A stretch of 64,000 nt of DNA from Haloarcula marismortui ATCC 43049 (GCF_000011085.1 NC_006395.1:248001-312000); one strand, 5' to 3'. Positions 50,881-60,388 are shown, counted from the first letter of the stretch. The notes: a model not told the origin generated them from the letters alone. Numbers and translations are program-made.

Positions 50881-52634
50881 CCTTTCGCAGTGGCCGCGTC
50901 AGCGACCGTTCCGTCTGAGGCAACCTTCGCACGTCCCACCCGATACATCGTATACACCTGGACGAGTAGGAAGACCGCCCAGAGGGCGTACCCGCCCGGT
51001 GCACTGCCGAGTACGGTCGTCTGCACGGCGAACATCTGTAATCCCAGCCGTGTCGCCAGCCCAGTTCCAATCAGGAGGACGCTGAAATAGCCGAAAAACG
51101 CGGCTGCGACCCACATTGCGGCGATCCGACCCCAGCCCGGCATTGTGTGCTCCGGGAGCCGGACTGTATTGACGAGCTGGACGATGACGATGTACGGCCA
51201 CATCAATAACCCGGACATCGACGCCCCAACGACGAGCAATCCGAAGGGGTCGGATATCGATATCGGCAGGGTGAGGATGAGCACGCCCCAGCCACAGAAG
51301 ACGGTCAGGAGTCCCCAGAACAGTCGTGGCAGACTCCAGCCCGCCTCCCGACCGTACAGCTCGTAGATAATATCGGAGCTGTTCCGGACGAACGACTCGA
51401 TAATCGCGTATTCGGTCGTGAACAGGGCGAGAAACAGTGTGACGTAGATGACGCTCGTCGTGAACCCGCCGACCGACGGCGCAATCTCGATGAGCCACAT
51501 ATCGACTGCGTCACTCGTCGCCCCCGGTGCCTGTGACACCGCGATGACGACCAGCATCGTCGTGACCAGCAGGAGGCCCAGCAGGAAGGTCAACAGGTGT
51601 TCTAACTGTGTCACGCGCCACCAGCCCCGCCACCGTTTGAGGTTCTGCGTGTCCGGGGTGAACGTGAACCCGTCCTCGTGAACCGTCTCGGGGTCGTCGC
51701 CGGCGAAGGGGTTCTTGATTCGGCCCTGATACCGACCCATTCCGTAGCCTTTCTCCCGTATCCAGAGGCTCTGTGAGAGATTGAGGTAGCCGCCCGCGCC
51801 GGCGTAGGCCAGCGCCCCGACCAGCACAGCGATGGTTCCGACCGGTGAGTAGTCGCCGACTTCCGTCAGGCTCTCCGGGACGCTGACCAGTACGTCAAGC
51901 GACCCGATGAGAACGAACAGCAGCAGTGTGAACGCAATCGACAAGGCCACCAGGATTAGCTGGAGGCTCTCGACGACGTTGTACATCAGCGGCGTCACCT
52001 GGTATGTGACCCAGATGAACACCATGAGCCCGATGCCGAACAGTCGCCAGCCAACGATGTCGACGCCGGCGAAGTCGTACGTGCCGAGGGCGAGCCCTTC
52101 GGCCCCGATTCGTGCGGCGCTCGCAGCCCACCCTGGCCAGCCGAGACTGACGAACCCGCCTATAAGCATGGCTAGTGGGAGGACCGGGTGCACTCGCTCG
52201 AACGCTCGAAACACGCTTTCACCGGTCGCAAGGGTCCATCGCTGTATCTCTGTGTTGATGACAAAGTGGAGACAGACGGCCACGAGGAACAGCCAGTACA
52301 GCCCCCACCCGTAGCTGGCGACCAGATGTGGCCAGAACAGCGTCTCACCGCTGCCGAGCGACGCCCCGAGCATGATCGCGCTGGGACCCACGACATGGCG
52401 GAGCTTCGGTACTTTCGGCAACGAGAGTTCTCTGAACCGCCCGCCGGTCCCCGTGTCTGGATGGTCGTCGCTCTCCGGTGCCGCCTCGAGGTTATCGTAT
52501 GCGACCGGGGTGTACGAGGAGATTGGGTAGCGCTGCTCTTTACGGGAGGCGTACACCTCTGCTGTCTCCGACTCCGTCTCTTCCGCTACGTCCGACTGTT
52601 CCGTCGGCTTTTCCTCTGGCATCGGTGAACTCAC
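50868..52634 (-). CDS. Nramp-related membrane transporter lacking canonical metal motifs
   Basis: A 588-residue protein with about 11-12 membrane helices. The first helix (GPSAIMLGASLGSGETLFWP) aligns with the Nramp opening, but the metal-coordinating DPGN is replaced by GSGE, and no MPH motif is visible in helix 6. It is therefore an Nramp-superfamily relative with a different or unknown substrate. The long acidic N-terminal tail (about 75 residues) and a cytoplasmic loop with RIKNPFAGDDPETVHEDG are unusual. The GTG at 52634 overlaps the regulator stop (GTGA); ATG 52622 is an alternative. Confidence 0.83.
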   Translation of the reverse strand: MSSPMPEEKPTEQSDVAEETESETAEVYASRKEQRYPISSYTPVAYDNLEAAPESDDHPDTGTGGRFRELSLPKVPKLRHVVGPSAIMLGASLGSGETLFWPHLVASYGWGLYWLFLVAVCLHFVINTEIQRWTLATGESVFRAFERVHPVLPLAMLIGGFVSLGWPGWAASAARIGAEGLALGTYDFAGVDIVGWRLFGIGLMVFIWVTYQVTPLMYNVVESLQLILVALSIAFTLLLFVLIGSLDVLVSVPESLTEVGDYSPVGTIAVLVGALAYAGAGGYLNLSQSLWIREKGYGMGRYQGRIKNPFAGDDPETVHEDGFTFTPDTQNLKRWRGWWRVTQLEHLLTFLLGLLLVTTMLVVIAVSQAPGATSDAVDMWLIEIAPSVGGFTTSVIYVTLFLALFTTEYAIIESFVRNSSDIIYELYGREAGWSLPRLFWGLLTVFCGWGVLILTLPISISDPFGLLVVGASMSGLLMWPYIVIVQLVNTVRLPEHTMPGWGRIAAMWVAAAFFGYFSVLLIGTGLATRLGLQMFAVQTTVLGSAPGGYALWAVFLLVQVYTMYRVGRAKVASDGTVADAATAKGWFS

Positions 52635-53203
52635 CCACCGACGTAGTGCCAGACGTGTCCGTGGTCGACAGCCAGGTCAACCTGTGGGAGGTCCTCCAGC
52701 GCAGGCCCGATAGCGTCCCACCACTCGTCAGCGGTCTTGTACCCCGCCGGATGCTCCTGAAACACTTCGGTAATGAGTTTCCCGGCATCGGTGTCGGGGT
52801 TTTCGCGGAGATAGTCGTACGCAGCCCGTAGCGCCGCACGCCGGTCGTCGAGTACATCCCCCGTCCCCGGCAGGTCCGCGTCGGCGATGCTGTGCTCGAC
52901 CGGGGGCTCTCGTCCCTGTTGGGGTTCCGCGCCCGAGCCGACAAGCTGGGAGAACGGGATCCACCAGACCCGACTCCGTGCCCCGACTTTCCGCGTTTCC
53001 AGATCCCCTCGTTCCACGAGTACGTCGAGCTTGTTGTGTGCCGTTTTCCGGGAACAGCCGAGTGCGTCCATCACATCGGTTGCCGTCAACGGTTTCGCCT
53101 GGTCCGCCCGATCTTGAAACACCGAGAGCACTCGCTCCGGTGTGAACTCTGCCGTGGACGGTGGCGACCCGTCAGCCCGACCATCGTCCGCGGTATTGCT
53201 CAT
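52631..53203 (-). CDS. Winged-helix transcriptional regulator of the Nramp-like operon
   Basis: A 190-residue protein with a winged HTH near residues 22-85 (PLTATDVMDALGCSRKTAHNKLDVLVERGDLETRKVG). A C-terminal region of about 80 residues (AAYDYLRENPDTDAGKLITEVFQEHPAG) may form a second helical DNA-binding or effector domain. It is the first gene of the operon and precedes the transporter with a 4-nt overlap, so local control is likely. A dyad lies just before its start. Confidence 0.82.
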   Translation of the reverse strand: MSNTADDGRADGSPPSTAEFTPERVLSVFQDRADQAKPLTATDVMDALGCSRKTAHNKLDVLVERGDLETRKVGARSRVWWIPFSQLVGSGAEPQQGREPPVEHSIADADLPGTGDVLDDRRAALRAAYDYLRENPDTDAGKLITEVFQEHPAGYKTADEWWDAIGPALEDLPQVDLAVDHGHVWHYVGG

Positions 53204-53211
53204 ACGTAGCC

Positions 53212-53229
53212 ATTACAGTCGTATGTAAT
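53212..53229. promoter_or_regulatory. Dyad ATTACA/TGTAAT before the regulator gene
   Basis: ATTACA and TGTAAT arms are separated by 6 nt, 9 nt before the regulator ATG at 53203. It overlaps the probable core promoter and is a good candidate autoregulatory operator. Confidence 0.5.
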
Positions 53230-53405
53230 AGACTTTTCTGCATAACCTCCGTTTCGGGAGCAAACACTTTCCCTCCGTCTGACGCTTGATAGACATCAAT
53301 CACACACGAAGGCATGAATGTACCCTCTCAGTGGATACACCAACAATGGGGTGTCAAAAAGCCTCTTCATTAGTCTCCCTCCGCCAGCGACCACGCTCCG
53401 TTGTA
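53230..53405. other. Intergenic region, no gene recognised
   Basis: About 176 bp between two leftward genes. It contains the upstream part of the regulator promoter and no supported ORF. Confidence 0.35.
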
Positions 53406-54752
53406 TCAGTCTAATTCTTGCTCAGCCGGCTCCGGTGCAGACACCGACTGCTCGGTTTCCACGACCGCACGCTCTGGTAGTTCGATGTCAGGTTTCCGAC
53501 CGAGCGTCAGCAGGCGCTCAGTGAGTGTTAGCTCCTCAGGACTGGGGCTGGGCTTTTGTACTTCCTCGTAGTCGACGATTACCTGCCCCGCTTCGGCCGT
53601 GATACGGACCGCACAGAGCTGGTACGAGGGGTAAAACACCGGGGGAAGCAGCCCGATGACACCGTCCCGACGGTGGAGCCGTTTGAGCCAGGTCCCGCTG
53701 TTGACGACTAACCCACCGTCGACTGACTGCACGCTCGGTCGGTGCGTGTGGCCGTAGCAGAAGACAACCACGTCTTCCTTTTCGTCGAACACTTCGCGGG
53801 CGGCTTCCTTGTACGTCGTCTGAGTGTCGACTGTGAGGTCTGTCTCGAAAACGCCAAAGCGATTGATGGTCTTCTTGATATCCCGTCGAAGGAGATACAG
53901 CGGGATGCCCACGAGCAACAGGAGCCCGGCCAGCGACGCATTCACCACGAGCAGCACCCAGATGGCGGTCCCGACGGTGCCGAACTGGCCCAGAAACGAC
54001 GTTGTCGTTTCGACCGGTGCCGACCAGACTCCGAGCAGGTTCAACGCCGCCAGAATCGCCAGGATAGCACTAACGTTGAACAACAGCAGGAACGGGACGA
54101 GTGCGTACCGCAACAGCGGGTTCATTTCCCGGTAGAAGTACTTCGAGAGCATCCACACCGGGACTCGTTCCGTTGGCGTCACCGCCTGCACGTCCTTGAG
54201 CCAGTTGTACCGACCCCGGTCCGAGAGCTGGCCGGCCCGACTCGTCACCAGCGTGTTGTAGTAGTAGCCAAGCGGCGTCACGTTGGTGTCGCCCCAGTCT
54301 TCGATGCGGTTGTTGGGGTCCTGCTGATTGCCGTGTTCGAAGTGGATGGCCTGGTCCCCGACCGGACGGGTAATTGACTTCGACTGGACGAGATTGACGT
54401 TGTACGCCGCGAACCGCTCCGCGTACTCGTCATAGGCCGCGAGTTCGTGGTCGTGATTCCCTGGGATCAGGGTTATTTCGATGTTCTCGCCGGTCTTTTG
54501 CAACTGCTCGAACAGCGACGGATAGGTCGCTTCGAGGACATCGAACTTCTCCAGTCCCGACATCCCGGTGAACTCCCACAGCCCGAACGCGTCGCCGTTA
54601 ATGAGTAGCTCGACGTCCTCGTCGGTGGTCTCTAGCCGCGATAAAAAATCAAGCAGTTCGTCCAGAAACTCCACGTCCTCTAGCTGTTCGTCGCCGCCGA
54701 TGTGGAGGTCGCTGATGACGTAATAGACGCGGTCGTCGGCGGTGCCGTCCAT
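53406..54752 (-). CDS. Membrane-anchored calcineurin-like metallophosphoesterase
   Basis: A 448-residue phosphoesterase. The two-metal motifs are all present: SDLHIGG (D15, H17), INGDAFG (D54), PGNHDHE (N99, H100), HFEHGN (H140) and YGHTHRP (H335, H337). Between H140 and the last motif lies a pair of membrane helices (about residues 214-243 and 258-288), so the catalytic site is split by a transmembrane hairpin. The fold resembles the UDP-2,3-diacylglucosamine hydrolase branch; in archaea the substrate is more likely a polar lipid precursor or a nucleotide. It has no operon partner. Confidence 0.83.
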   Translation of the reverse strand: MDGTADDRVYYVISDLHIGGDEQLEDVEFLDELLDFLSRLETTDEDVELLINGDAFGLWEFTGMSGLEKFDVLEATYPSLFEQLQKTGENIEITLIPGNHDHELAAYDEYAERFAAYNVNLVQSKSITRPVGDQAIHFEHGNQQDPNNRIEDWGDTNVTPLGYYYNTLVTSRAGQLSDRGRYNWLKDVQAVTPTERVPVWMLSKYFYREMNPLLRYALVPFLLLFNVSAILAILAALNLLGVWSAPVETTTSFLGQFGTVGTAIWVLLVVNASLAGLLLLVGIPLYLLRRDIKKTINRFGVFETDLTVDTQTTYKEAAREVFDEKEDVVVFCYGHTHRPSVQSVDGGLVVNSGTWLKRLHRRDGVIGLLPPVFYPSYQLCAVRITAEAGQVIVDYEEVQKPSPSPEELTLTERLLTLGRKPDIELPERAVVETEQSVSAPEPAEQELD

Positions 54753-54876
54753 TGAATACGGGTTCTTGACCCACAGACAAAGGCGTTGCTCTCCGGGATA
54801 TCACGGCGGAAGGTCGTCGCTTCGGCTGGGTGTGTCGCTGGAATACGTGTTCCCGCCGGTGTCGCGACCTGCCCGA

Positions 54877-55893
54877 TTACAGTTCAAGCACGGCCCGGAA
54901 TCGTGCTTCGTTGTCGATCATCCGGCCGTAGGCCTCATTCACCTCTTCGAGCGGGTAGGTCTCTATTTCCGGTGCGATGTCGCGAAGCGAACTGAACTCA
55001 AGCGTGTCCTGTGAGTCGCGTGCGTGTCCGGAGGCCCAGCCCTCGACAGCGCCCCGGGTCTGGACGAGTTGCTGTCCGCTCACCGCTACCGGTTCGCCGG
55101 GGACGCCCACAACCACGACGGAGCCGTCGACACCGATGCCGCTGACGATGGAACTGATGGCGTCACTCGACGGTGCCGTCGCCAGCACCACATCGGCCCC
55201 ACCAAGCTCCTGCAGTCGCTGCCCGGCGTCTGTCTCCGCCGCGTTAATGAAGTGGTCGGCTCCAAGCTCTTTCGCCAGCGATTCTTTTTCGGGCGTTCGG
55301 GAGATCGCGGCCGTCTCGAAGCCAGCCGCGTGTGCATACTGGATACCGAGGTGACCGAGGCCGCCGACACCCTGCACGGCGACGAGGTCGCCGACGTTCG
55401 CATCGCTGTTCCGCAGCGCGTTGAACGTCGTCACGCCCGCACAGAGGAGCGGTGCCGCGGCCGCCGCATCAAGTGATTCCGGAATCTTTGCGAGCGCCTC
55501 CGACGGTGCGGTCATGTACTCCGCGTACCCGCCGTCGTAGCTCAGCCCAGTGATTTCACCGTTCTCACACTGGAGGAAGTTCCCCTGCCGACACTGGTCA
55601 CACGTCGAACAGTGGCCGCCGTGCCAGCCGACGCCGACTCTGTCGCCCACGTCCCAGGCGTCGACAGCGTCGCCGACGGCGTCTACGTGGCCCGCCACCT
55701 CGTGGCCGGGAACCCGCGGATAGGAGACGACCGGGTTGGTCCCTTCTTTGGCGAACACGTCGCTGTGACAGATGCCACAGGCGTCGACCGAGACCCGTAC
55801 CTCGCCGGGGTCCGGCTCGGGTACGTCTCGTTCGACGACCTCGAAGTCATCCCCTGGCTCGGGTACGACTGCCGCTTGCATTGTATCAGACAT
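54877..55893 (-). CDS. Zinc-dependent alcohol dehydrogenase (MDR family)
   Basis: A 338-residue dehydrogenase with catalytic zinc residues ACGICHSDVF and PGHEVAG, structural zinc CSTCDQCRQGNFLQC, and Rossmann loop GVGGLGHLGIQYA. It resembles the cinnamyl/AdhP-type alcohol dehydrogenases. The pocket residues GWHGGHCSTC match the latter. A TATA-like CTTATC lies about 25 nt before the ATG at 55893. Confidence 0.87.
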   Translation of the reverse strand: MSDTMQAAVVPEPGDDFEVVERDVPEPDPGEVRVSVDACGICHSDVFAKEGTNPVVSYPRVPGHEVAGHVDAVGDAVDAWDVGDRVGVGWHGGHCSTCDQCRQGNFLQCENGEITGLSYDGGYAEYMTAPSEALAKIPESLDAAAAAPLLCAGVTTFNALRNSDANVGDLVAVQGVGGLGHLGIQYAHAAGFETAAISRTPEKESLAKELGADHFINAAETDAGQRLQELGGADVVLATAPSSDAISSIVSGIGVDGSVVVVGVPGEPVAVSGQQLVQTRGAVEGWASGHARDSQDTLEFSSLRDIAPEIETYPLEEVNEAYGRMIDNEARFRAVLEL

Positions 55894-55996
55894 ATCGCTA
55901 CTTTCGGCTCGACGCTGATAAGCGGCCAGTTAGCAGAGAGCTGTACGGGGCGTTTGTTGGGATGTCCGACCAGACCGCGCCGAGGCAGCTCCTCGT

Positions 55997-56821
55997 TCAG
56001 GACCGGAGCCGCTGGATTCGCTTCTCCGTCGGCGGGTGGGTCGAAAACAGCTTCTCGAACAGCCCCTTGTCGGCGTTGAAAATACAGAGGGCGTTCATGC
56101 TGTCGTCGACGGCTGATTCCCGCCCCTCCGCACCGCGAGAGATTTTTTCGAGCGCACGGGCCAGCGGCTCGCCGGTGCCGATGGCGCGGCGCGCGTCCGC
56201 GTCGGCGACGTATTCCCGATACCTCGAAATCGCCAGCACGAACACCATGACCAGCGCGTTCGCGAGCGAGGAGGCGATCATCGCCATGATCCAGGAACCG
56301 ATGTTTCGCTCGCCGCCGAACAGCACTGCGAAGTAAGCGACGTAGCCGACGAGCATTCCGATGGACTGCCCGACGACCATTGTGATGACGTCCCGGTTCT
56401 TGATGTGTGCCAGTTCGTGCGCGATGACGCCCTCCAGTTCGTCATCGTCCAGCAGTTGCATCAGTTCGCTCGACACGACGACGACACCCGCACCTTTCCG
56501 GCCGACGGCGAAGGCGTTGGGCACGCCCATGTCCATCACCATCAGTCGCGGCTCCTCGATACTCATATCTCTGCAGAGCCGCCGGACCATCTGGTGGACG
56601 TAGCCGAACCGCTGGTCGTCCGGCATCTCCTCCGCGCCACGGAGTGCCAGCCACTTCCCGAGCTTGTACTGGATCGCCGGCACGACGAGGATGCCGACGA
56701 GGAGCACCGGGACAAGCGGCAGGCCTAACAGCACCGACAGTGCCGTTCCGGCGAAAACGTAGAACGCGAACAGAACCGCACCGACGACAAGCATCCGCAC
56801 CTGTAATCCGAAATCTGTCAT
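55997..56821 (-). CDS. htpX: HtpX-like membrane zinc metalloprotease (M48)
   Basis: A 274-residue membrane protease for quality control of membrane proteins. Two N-terminal helices are followed by FAVGRKGAGVVVVSSEL near residue 104. The zinc motif is HELAH (135-139). Two further helices follow, then the third ligand in REYVADADA near 207. The C-terminal LFSTHPPTEKRIQRL is the HtpX signature. The TATA box at 56845 supports the ATG at 56821. Confidence 0.92.
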   Translation of the reverse strand: MTDFGLQVRMLVVGAVLFAFYVFAGTALSVLLGLPLVPVLLVGILVVPAIQYKLGKWLALRGAEEMPDDQRFGYVHQMVRRLCRDMSIEEPRLMVMDMGVPNAFAVGRKGAGVVVVSSELMQLLDDDELEGVIAHELAHIKNRDVITMVVGQSIGMLVGYVAYFAVLFGGERNIGSWIMAMIASSLANALVMVFVLAISRYREYVADADARRAIGTGEPLARALEKISRGAEGRESAVDDSMNALCIFNADKGLFEKLFSTHPPTEKRIQRLRS

Positions 56822-56844
56822 ACAGGGTCAAATCCGTCCGGCCA

Positions 56845-56850
56845 CATAAA
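56845..56850 (-). promoter_or_regulatory. TATA box of the HtpX gene
   Basis: TTTATG on the minus strand ends 23 nt before the HtpX ATG, indicating a leaderless message. Confidence 0.55.
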
Positions 56851-56904
56851 CCGTCTGGCTGATAGCGCCGCTTGCGTCACTGGATTTCGCTGCGGATACA
56901 GCGC

Positions 56905-57432
56905 TTACGGCTTGTGGAGCGCGTAACTCCGTCGCCCATGGGTTTCAAGCGTGAGAGACGCCAGCCGCCAGTCGGTCTCTGAACAGAACTGGTGGACGGC
57001 AGGGATGACGCCGTTCACGATTTTGTAGTCGTCGCCCGTAATGTACCCGTCATCTGCGACTGCTCGCTGGCTCTCTCTGAGTTCGGCCAGCGTGGCCTCG
57101 TATTCGTGGGAACTGTTGATGTACACCCAGTCGAGCGAGTCAGTGTCGGTCTCACGGAGCACGGTAATCGGCTCAGCGTCCCGCAGATGTACAGTGCCCT
57201 GATGACCGCTGAATCGTTGCTTAACAGCCTGCCGCTCTTCGTCGTTGTCCCACTGGTCGACCAGATAGAGCGTTTCCGGCCGCGTGACCCTGCTGATTGA
57301 TTCGGTGAAAGAACCGTCTCCAGTACCGAACTCGGCGGCGGTCCCGCTGGTCGGCAGGTGTTCGAGGAGATCCGTCCGTTGGGGGAGAACTTGCACGTGT
57401 TCGAGCGCTGCCGCCGGGAGCGACGCCGGCAC
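56905..57432 (-). CDS. SAM-dependent methyltransferase (Methyltransf_24-like)
   Basis: A 175-residue class I methyltransferase-like protein. Motif I is AAEFGTGDGSFTESI near residue 32; LYLVDQWDND, DWVYINSSHEYEATLAEL and GYITGDDY match the Methyltransf_24 group. The GTG at 57432 is the only usual start codon found, but the frame stays open for about 50 codons upstream with coding-like composition. A non-standard start or a lost start codon is possible. The target is unknown. Confidence 0.72.
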   Translation of the reverse strand: MPASLPAAALEHVQVLPQRTDLLEHLPTSGTAAEFGTGDGSFTESISRVTRPETLYLVDQWDNDEERQAVKQRFSGHQGTVHLRDAEPITVLRETDTDSLDWVYINSSHEYEATLAELRESQRAVADDGYITGDDYKIVNGVIPAVHQFCSETDWRLASLTLETHGRRSYALHKP

Positions 57433-57678
57433 GCCTTCCTCACGGTCCAGAATGGCCGATGCTGCGGCTCCTTCTGTCGTGTCGGGCGGGAACGCGGTCT
57501 GATAGAGTCCGGCAATCAGCGGGTAGAGACGGTCCGGACAGGACTCGGTGATAGCGCGCTTTGCCCACGATAGTGATATTCTTTTGAAATGATACTACAA
57601 CGGAAAGTAAAAGCATGCCGACTCCCCGCTCGCTATAGAGCCGAAAAGCTATGCGCCTGGGTCCGAAACGGCACTGGC

Positions 57679-58299
57679 ATGCCTGTTTCCCGCTTTCTCC
57701 GACGGTTCCGGCCCTACTCTGTCCCGATCTGTCTGTTTACGGTGGTCGGCGCTGCCGTGTTGTTCGTGCCGCTGCTGGTTCTCGGAGACGCGACCGGACG
57801 CACATACGCCCTGACCGTGGCGGTTCTCATCGTCGCAATCTCGTCGGTCCTTCCGTACGCTGCCGCCGTCGGTGTTCTAACGGTCCCGTTCCTCTACACT
57901 GGCGTCGGGAGCTATGCGTCGCCGGCGGTCCTGCCGACCGACGCAGAGTCCCTTGCGCTGGCCGGAGTCCTCCGACACGTGGTCGCGGGCATCTCGTATG
58001 TCGTCGCGGCCACCGCTGTCGGCGCTGTCGGCATCGGCCTTGATTTCGCAGCTTCGAGTGGGTCGGAGCCGTTTCCGGCGGTCGGTTTCCCGTCGTTTCC
58101 GTCACTCGGGGTTCCGCCGTTTCTGCTGCTCGGGGGCGTGGTCACCGCTGGTGTCTACGTTACGGTTCAACTGTGGCGGTACGGGAAATCGCTCTGGGAC
58201 CTTGGTTGGGAGACCGTTCTCGGCACGGGCGTTCTCGGCTTGCTCCTCGCTGTGGCGCCTGTGGTCGCGCTCTGGATTTTCGGGTCGTACGGCTTCTGA
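57679..58299 (+). CDS. Membrane protein of unknown function
   Basis: A 206-residue protein with five or six predicted helices. The N terminus is basic (FLRRFRP), consistent with an inside start. The loop between helices 4 and 5 is a Gly/Phe/Pro-rich stretch (PFPAVGFPSFPSLGVPPF). I recognise no transport motif. The ATG at 57679 is chosen over the ATG at 57589, which adds a basic, non-conserved-looking extension. Confidence 0.68.
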   Translation: MPVSRFLRRFRPYSVPICLFTVVGAAVLFVPLLVLGDATGRTYALTVAVLIVAISSVLPYAAAVGVLTVPFLYTGVGSYASPAVLPTDAESLALAGVLRHVVAGISYVVAATAVGAVGIGLDFAASSGSEPFPAVGFPSFPSLGVPPFLLLGGVVTAGVYVTVQLWRYGKSLWDLGWETVLGTGVLGLLLAVAPVVALWIFGSYGF

Positions 58300-58407
58300 C
58301 CGTCCCCGTGTTCCCTGCGAGAGCCGGCTTATTTGCAGACCGTCCGATAGTCGGTGCTACCCGCCGCCTTCCAAACGGCTTAATGGCGCAAGCATCAGTA
58401 CTCAATA

Positions 58408-59247
58408 ATGACTCAGCAACAGTCCCCGACAGATGGAGGTCCACGAGCGAGCGGTATGCCGATGCTCGGCCTCGGTACCTGGCAGAATGAAGACGCAGAA
58501 CAGTGTGCCGAGAGCGTTCGGACGGCGCTGGAGGCCGGCTACCGACATATTGACACCGCACAGGCATACGACAACGAAAGCGCAGTCGGCGACGGTATCG
58601 CTGCCGCTGACGTGGACCGCGACGATATTTTCCTGGCGACGAAGGTCTGGATATCGAATCTCTCGCACGACGACGTGATCGAGACGACCGAGGAGAGCCT
58701 CGACAAACTCGGCGTCGATTCGGTGGACCTGCTGTACGTTCACTGGGCGGCGGGCGAGTATGAGCCTGAAGAGACGCTACCTGCGTTCGACGAACTCGTC
58801 GACCGCGGCCTTATCGACAACGTCGGCGTCTCGAACTTCGAACCGCACCACGTCGAAACGGCGATGGACGTGCTCGATGCTCCGGTGTTCGCAAATCAGG
58901 TCGAGACGCACCCGTTCCTCCAGCAGTCGGAACTCCGTGAGCACGCGGCCGAACAGGACTACGAACTGGTCGCGTACTCGCCGCTGGCCCGCGGTGAAGT
59001 GTTCGGTCACGATGTCATCGAAGCCATCGCCGACGACCACGACGCCAGCGAAGCGCAGGTCAGCCTCGCGTGGCTCCGTGAGAAGGGTGTGACGGCGATT
59101 CCGAAGGCTACGAGTGAAGCCCACATTACGGACAATCTGGCGAGCCTTGACCTGTCGCTGACGGACGCCGACATCGACCGTATCGACAATATCGATACTG
59201 TCGACCGACGTGTCGACCCGGATTTCGGGCCGGCCGCGTGGGACTAA
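58408..59247 (+). CDS. Aldo/keto reductase
   Basis: A 279-residue NADPH-dependent carbonyl reductase of the 2,5-didehydrogluconate reductase type. The active-site tetrad is readable: GYRHIDTAQAYDNE supplies Asp and Tyr, FLATKVW supplies Lys, and the LLYVHW strand supplies His. The NADPH signature IPKATSEAHI is near residue 230. A TTAATG element about 25 nt before the ATG suggests a leaderless start. Confidence 0.9.
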   Translation: MTQQQSPTDGGPRASGMPMLGLGTWQNEDAEQCAESVRTALEAGYRHIDTAQAYDNESAVGDGIAAADVDRDDIFLATKVWISNLSHDDVIETTEESLDKLGVDSVDLLYVHWAAGEYEPEETLPAFDELVDRGLIDNVGVSNFEPHHVETAMDVLDAPVFANQVETHPFLQQSELREHAAEQDYELVAYSPLARGEVFGHDVIEAIADDHDASEAQVSLAWLREKGVTAIPKATSEAHITDNLASLDLSLTDADIDRIDNIDTVDRRVDPDFGPAAWD

Positions 59248-59392
59248 GTCGGCGTCGGAGTTTCTCGGTCGAGTTTGCTAATCGGCTGTCGGTCCGTGAC
59301 ACCACGTCTCCCACAGCCCTCTTCACATTTCGACCCCTTGAATTGGTAATGAGATATTTTTGTTCTGACGGGTGGTCCAACTGACCTGGCCT

Positions 59393-60388
59393 ATGCTGCG
59401 GTCCGCGGTCACTGAGCGTCCCTCAATCCCGGCTCGCTACCGCGACAGCGCACTGTTTGTCCTGCTCGCCGTGTTGTTTGGTGGCTCGTTCGTCGCAATC
59501 AAAACCGGGCTTCGTGAGCTGCCACCGGTGCTGTTTGCTGGCCTCCGGTTCGACTTGGCGGCGGTGACGTTGCTTGGCTACATCGTCTTTACCCGGCCCC
59601 GGTCGACGTGGCTACCCCGGACTCGCGGCGACTTCGTGGGTATCGGGATGGCGGCGCTGTTCCTGATCGCGCTCAACAACGGCCTGTTGTTCCTTGGCCA
59701 GGGCGCGACAACGCCTGCAGCGGCGTCCGTGATGTACGGTCTGAACCCGATACTCGCCCCCGTCTTCGCCTGGTGGCTGCTGGGCGACCGACTCTCGTGG
59801 CTCGGCGCGCTCGGTATCGGTGTCGCGCTGAGCGGCGTTATCCTCATCGTACAGCCGTCGCCGTCGACGTTCACCGACGCGAGCGCTATCGGGCAACTGC
59901 TCGTCCTCGGGGCGGCCGCGGCCGTTGCGCTGGGAAGCGTGCTGCTCCAGCGTGTCGGTCCGCAGATGGACAGTACTCCGCTGACTGCGTGGGCGATGGC
60001 CGTCGGCGCGGTGCTCCTCCACGTCGCAAGCCTGCTGGTCGGGGAGCCACCCACGGCCGTCATCGGCATCGGCCCGGAGACGATTGCGAGCATCGTGGCT
60101 GTGGGCATTCCCTCGACGGCAGTCGCCTACGCCATCTACTTCGGCCTCATCAATCGCATCGGCCCGGTTCGTGCGAACCTGGTCGCCTATGTCGTGCCGA
60201 TATTCGCCGCGCTCATGGGCTGGGTCCTGCTCGGCTCGTCGGTGTCACTGTGGACGCTTGTCGGCTTCCTCGTCGTCGTTGCGGGCTTTGCCCTCATCGA
60301 GCGCGTGACGATCCGGATGGAGCTTCGCCGGCTCTACCGCCGGTTCGAAGACACGTCGCCGAAGCAGACGCCGCCGTGTGACGACTGA
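59393..60388 (+). CDS. EamA/DMT-family transporter (copy 2)
   Basis: This 331-residue paralogue of the exporter at 33951 shares FVAIKTGLRELPPVLFAGLRFDLAAVTLLGY with it almost word for word. Ten helices are arranged as two EamA repeats, and the polar tail (RRFEDTSPKQTPPCDD) is cytoplasmic. The ATG at 59393 directly precedes the first helix region; the frame is open to 59372. The substrate is unknown. Confidence 0.87.
   Translation: MLRSAVTERPSIPARYRDSALFVLLAVLFGGSFVAIKTGLRELPPVLFAGLRFDLAAVTLLGYIVFTRPRSTWLPRTRGDFVGIGMAALFLIALNNGLLFLGQGATTPAAASVMYGLNPILAPVFAWWLLGDRLSWLGALGIGVALSGVILIVQPSPSTFTDASAIGQLLVLGAAAAVALGSVLLQRVGPQMDSTPLTAWAMAVGAVLLHVASLLVGEPPTAVIGIGPETIASIVAVGIPSTAVAYAIYFGLINRIGPVRANLVAYVVPIFAALMGWVLLGSSVSLWTLVGFLVVVAGFALIERVTIRMELRRLYRRFEDTSPKQTPPCDD

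Noticed and set aside
53742-54377. Plus-strand 211-codon frame opposite the phosphoesterase
   Set aside because: Shadow of the metallophosphoesterase gene, whose five metal motifs are intact.
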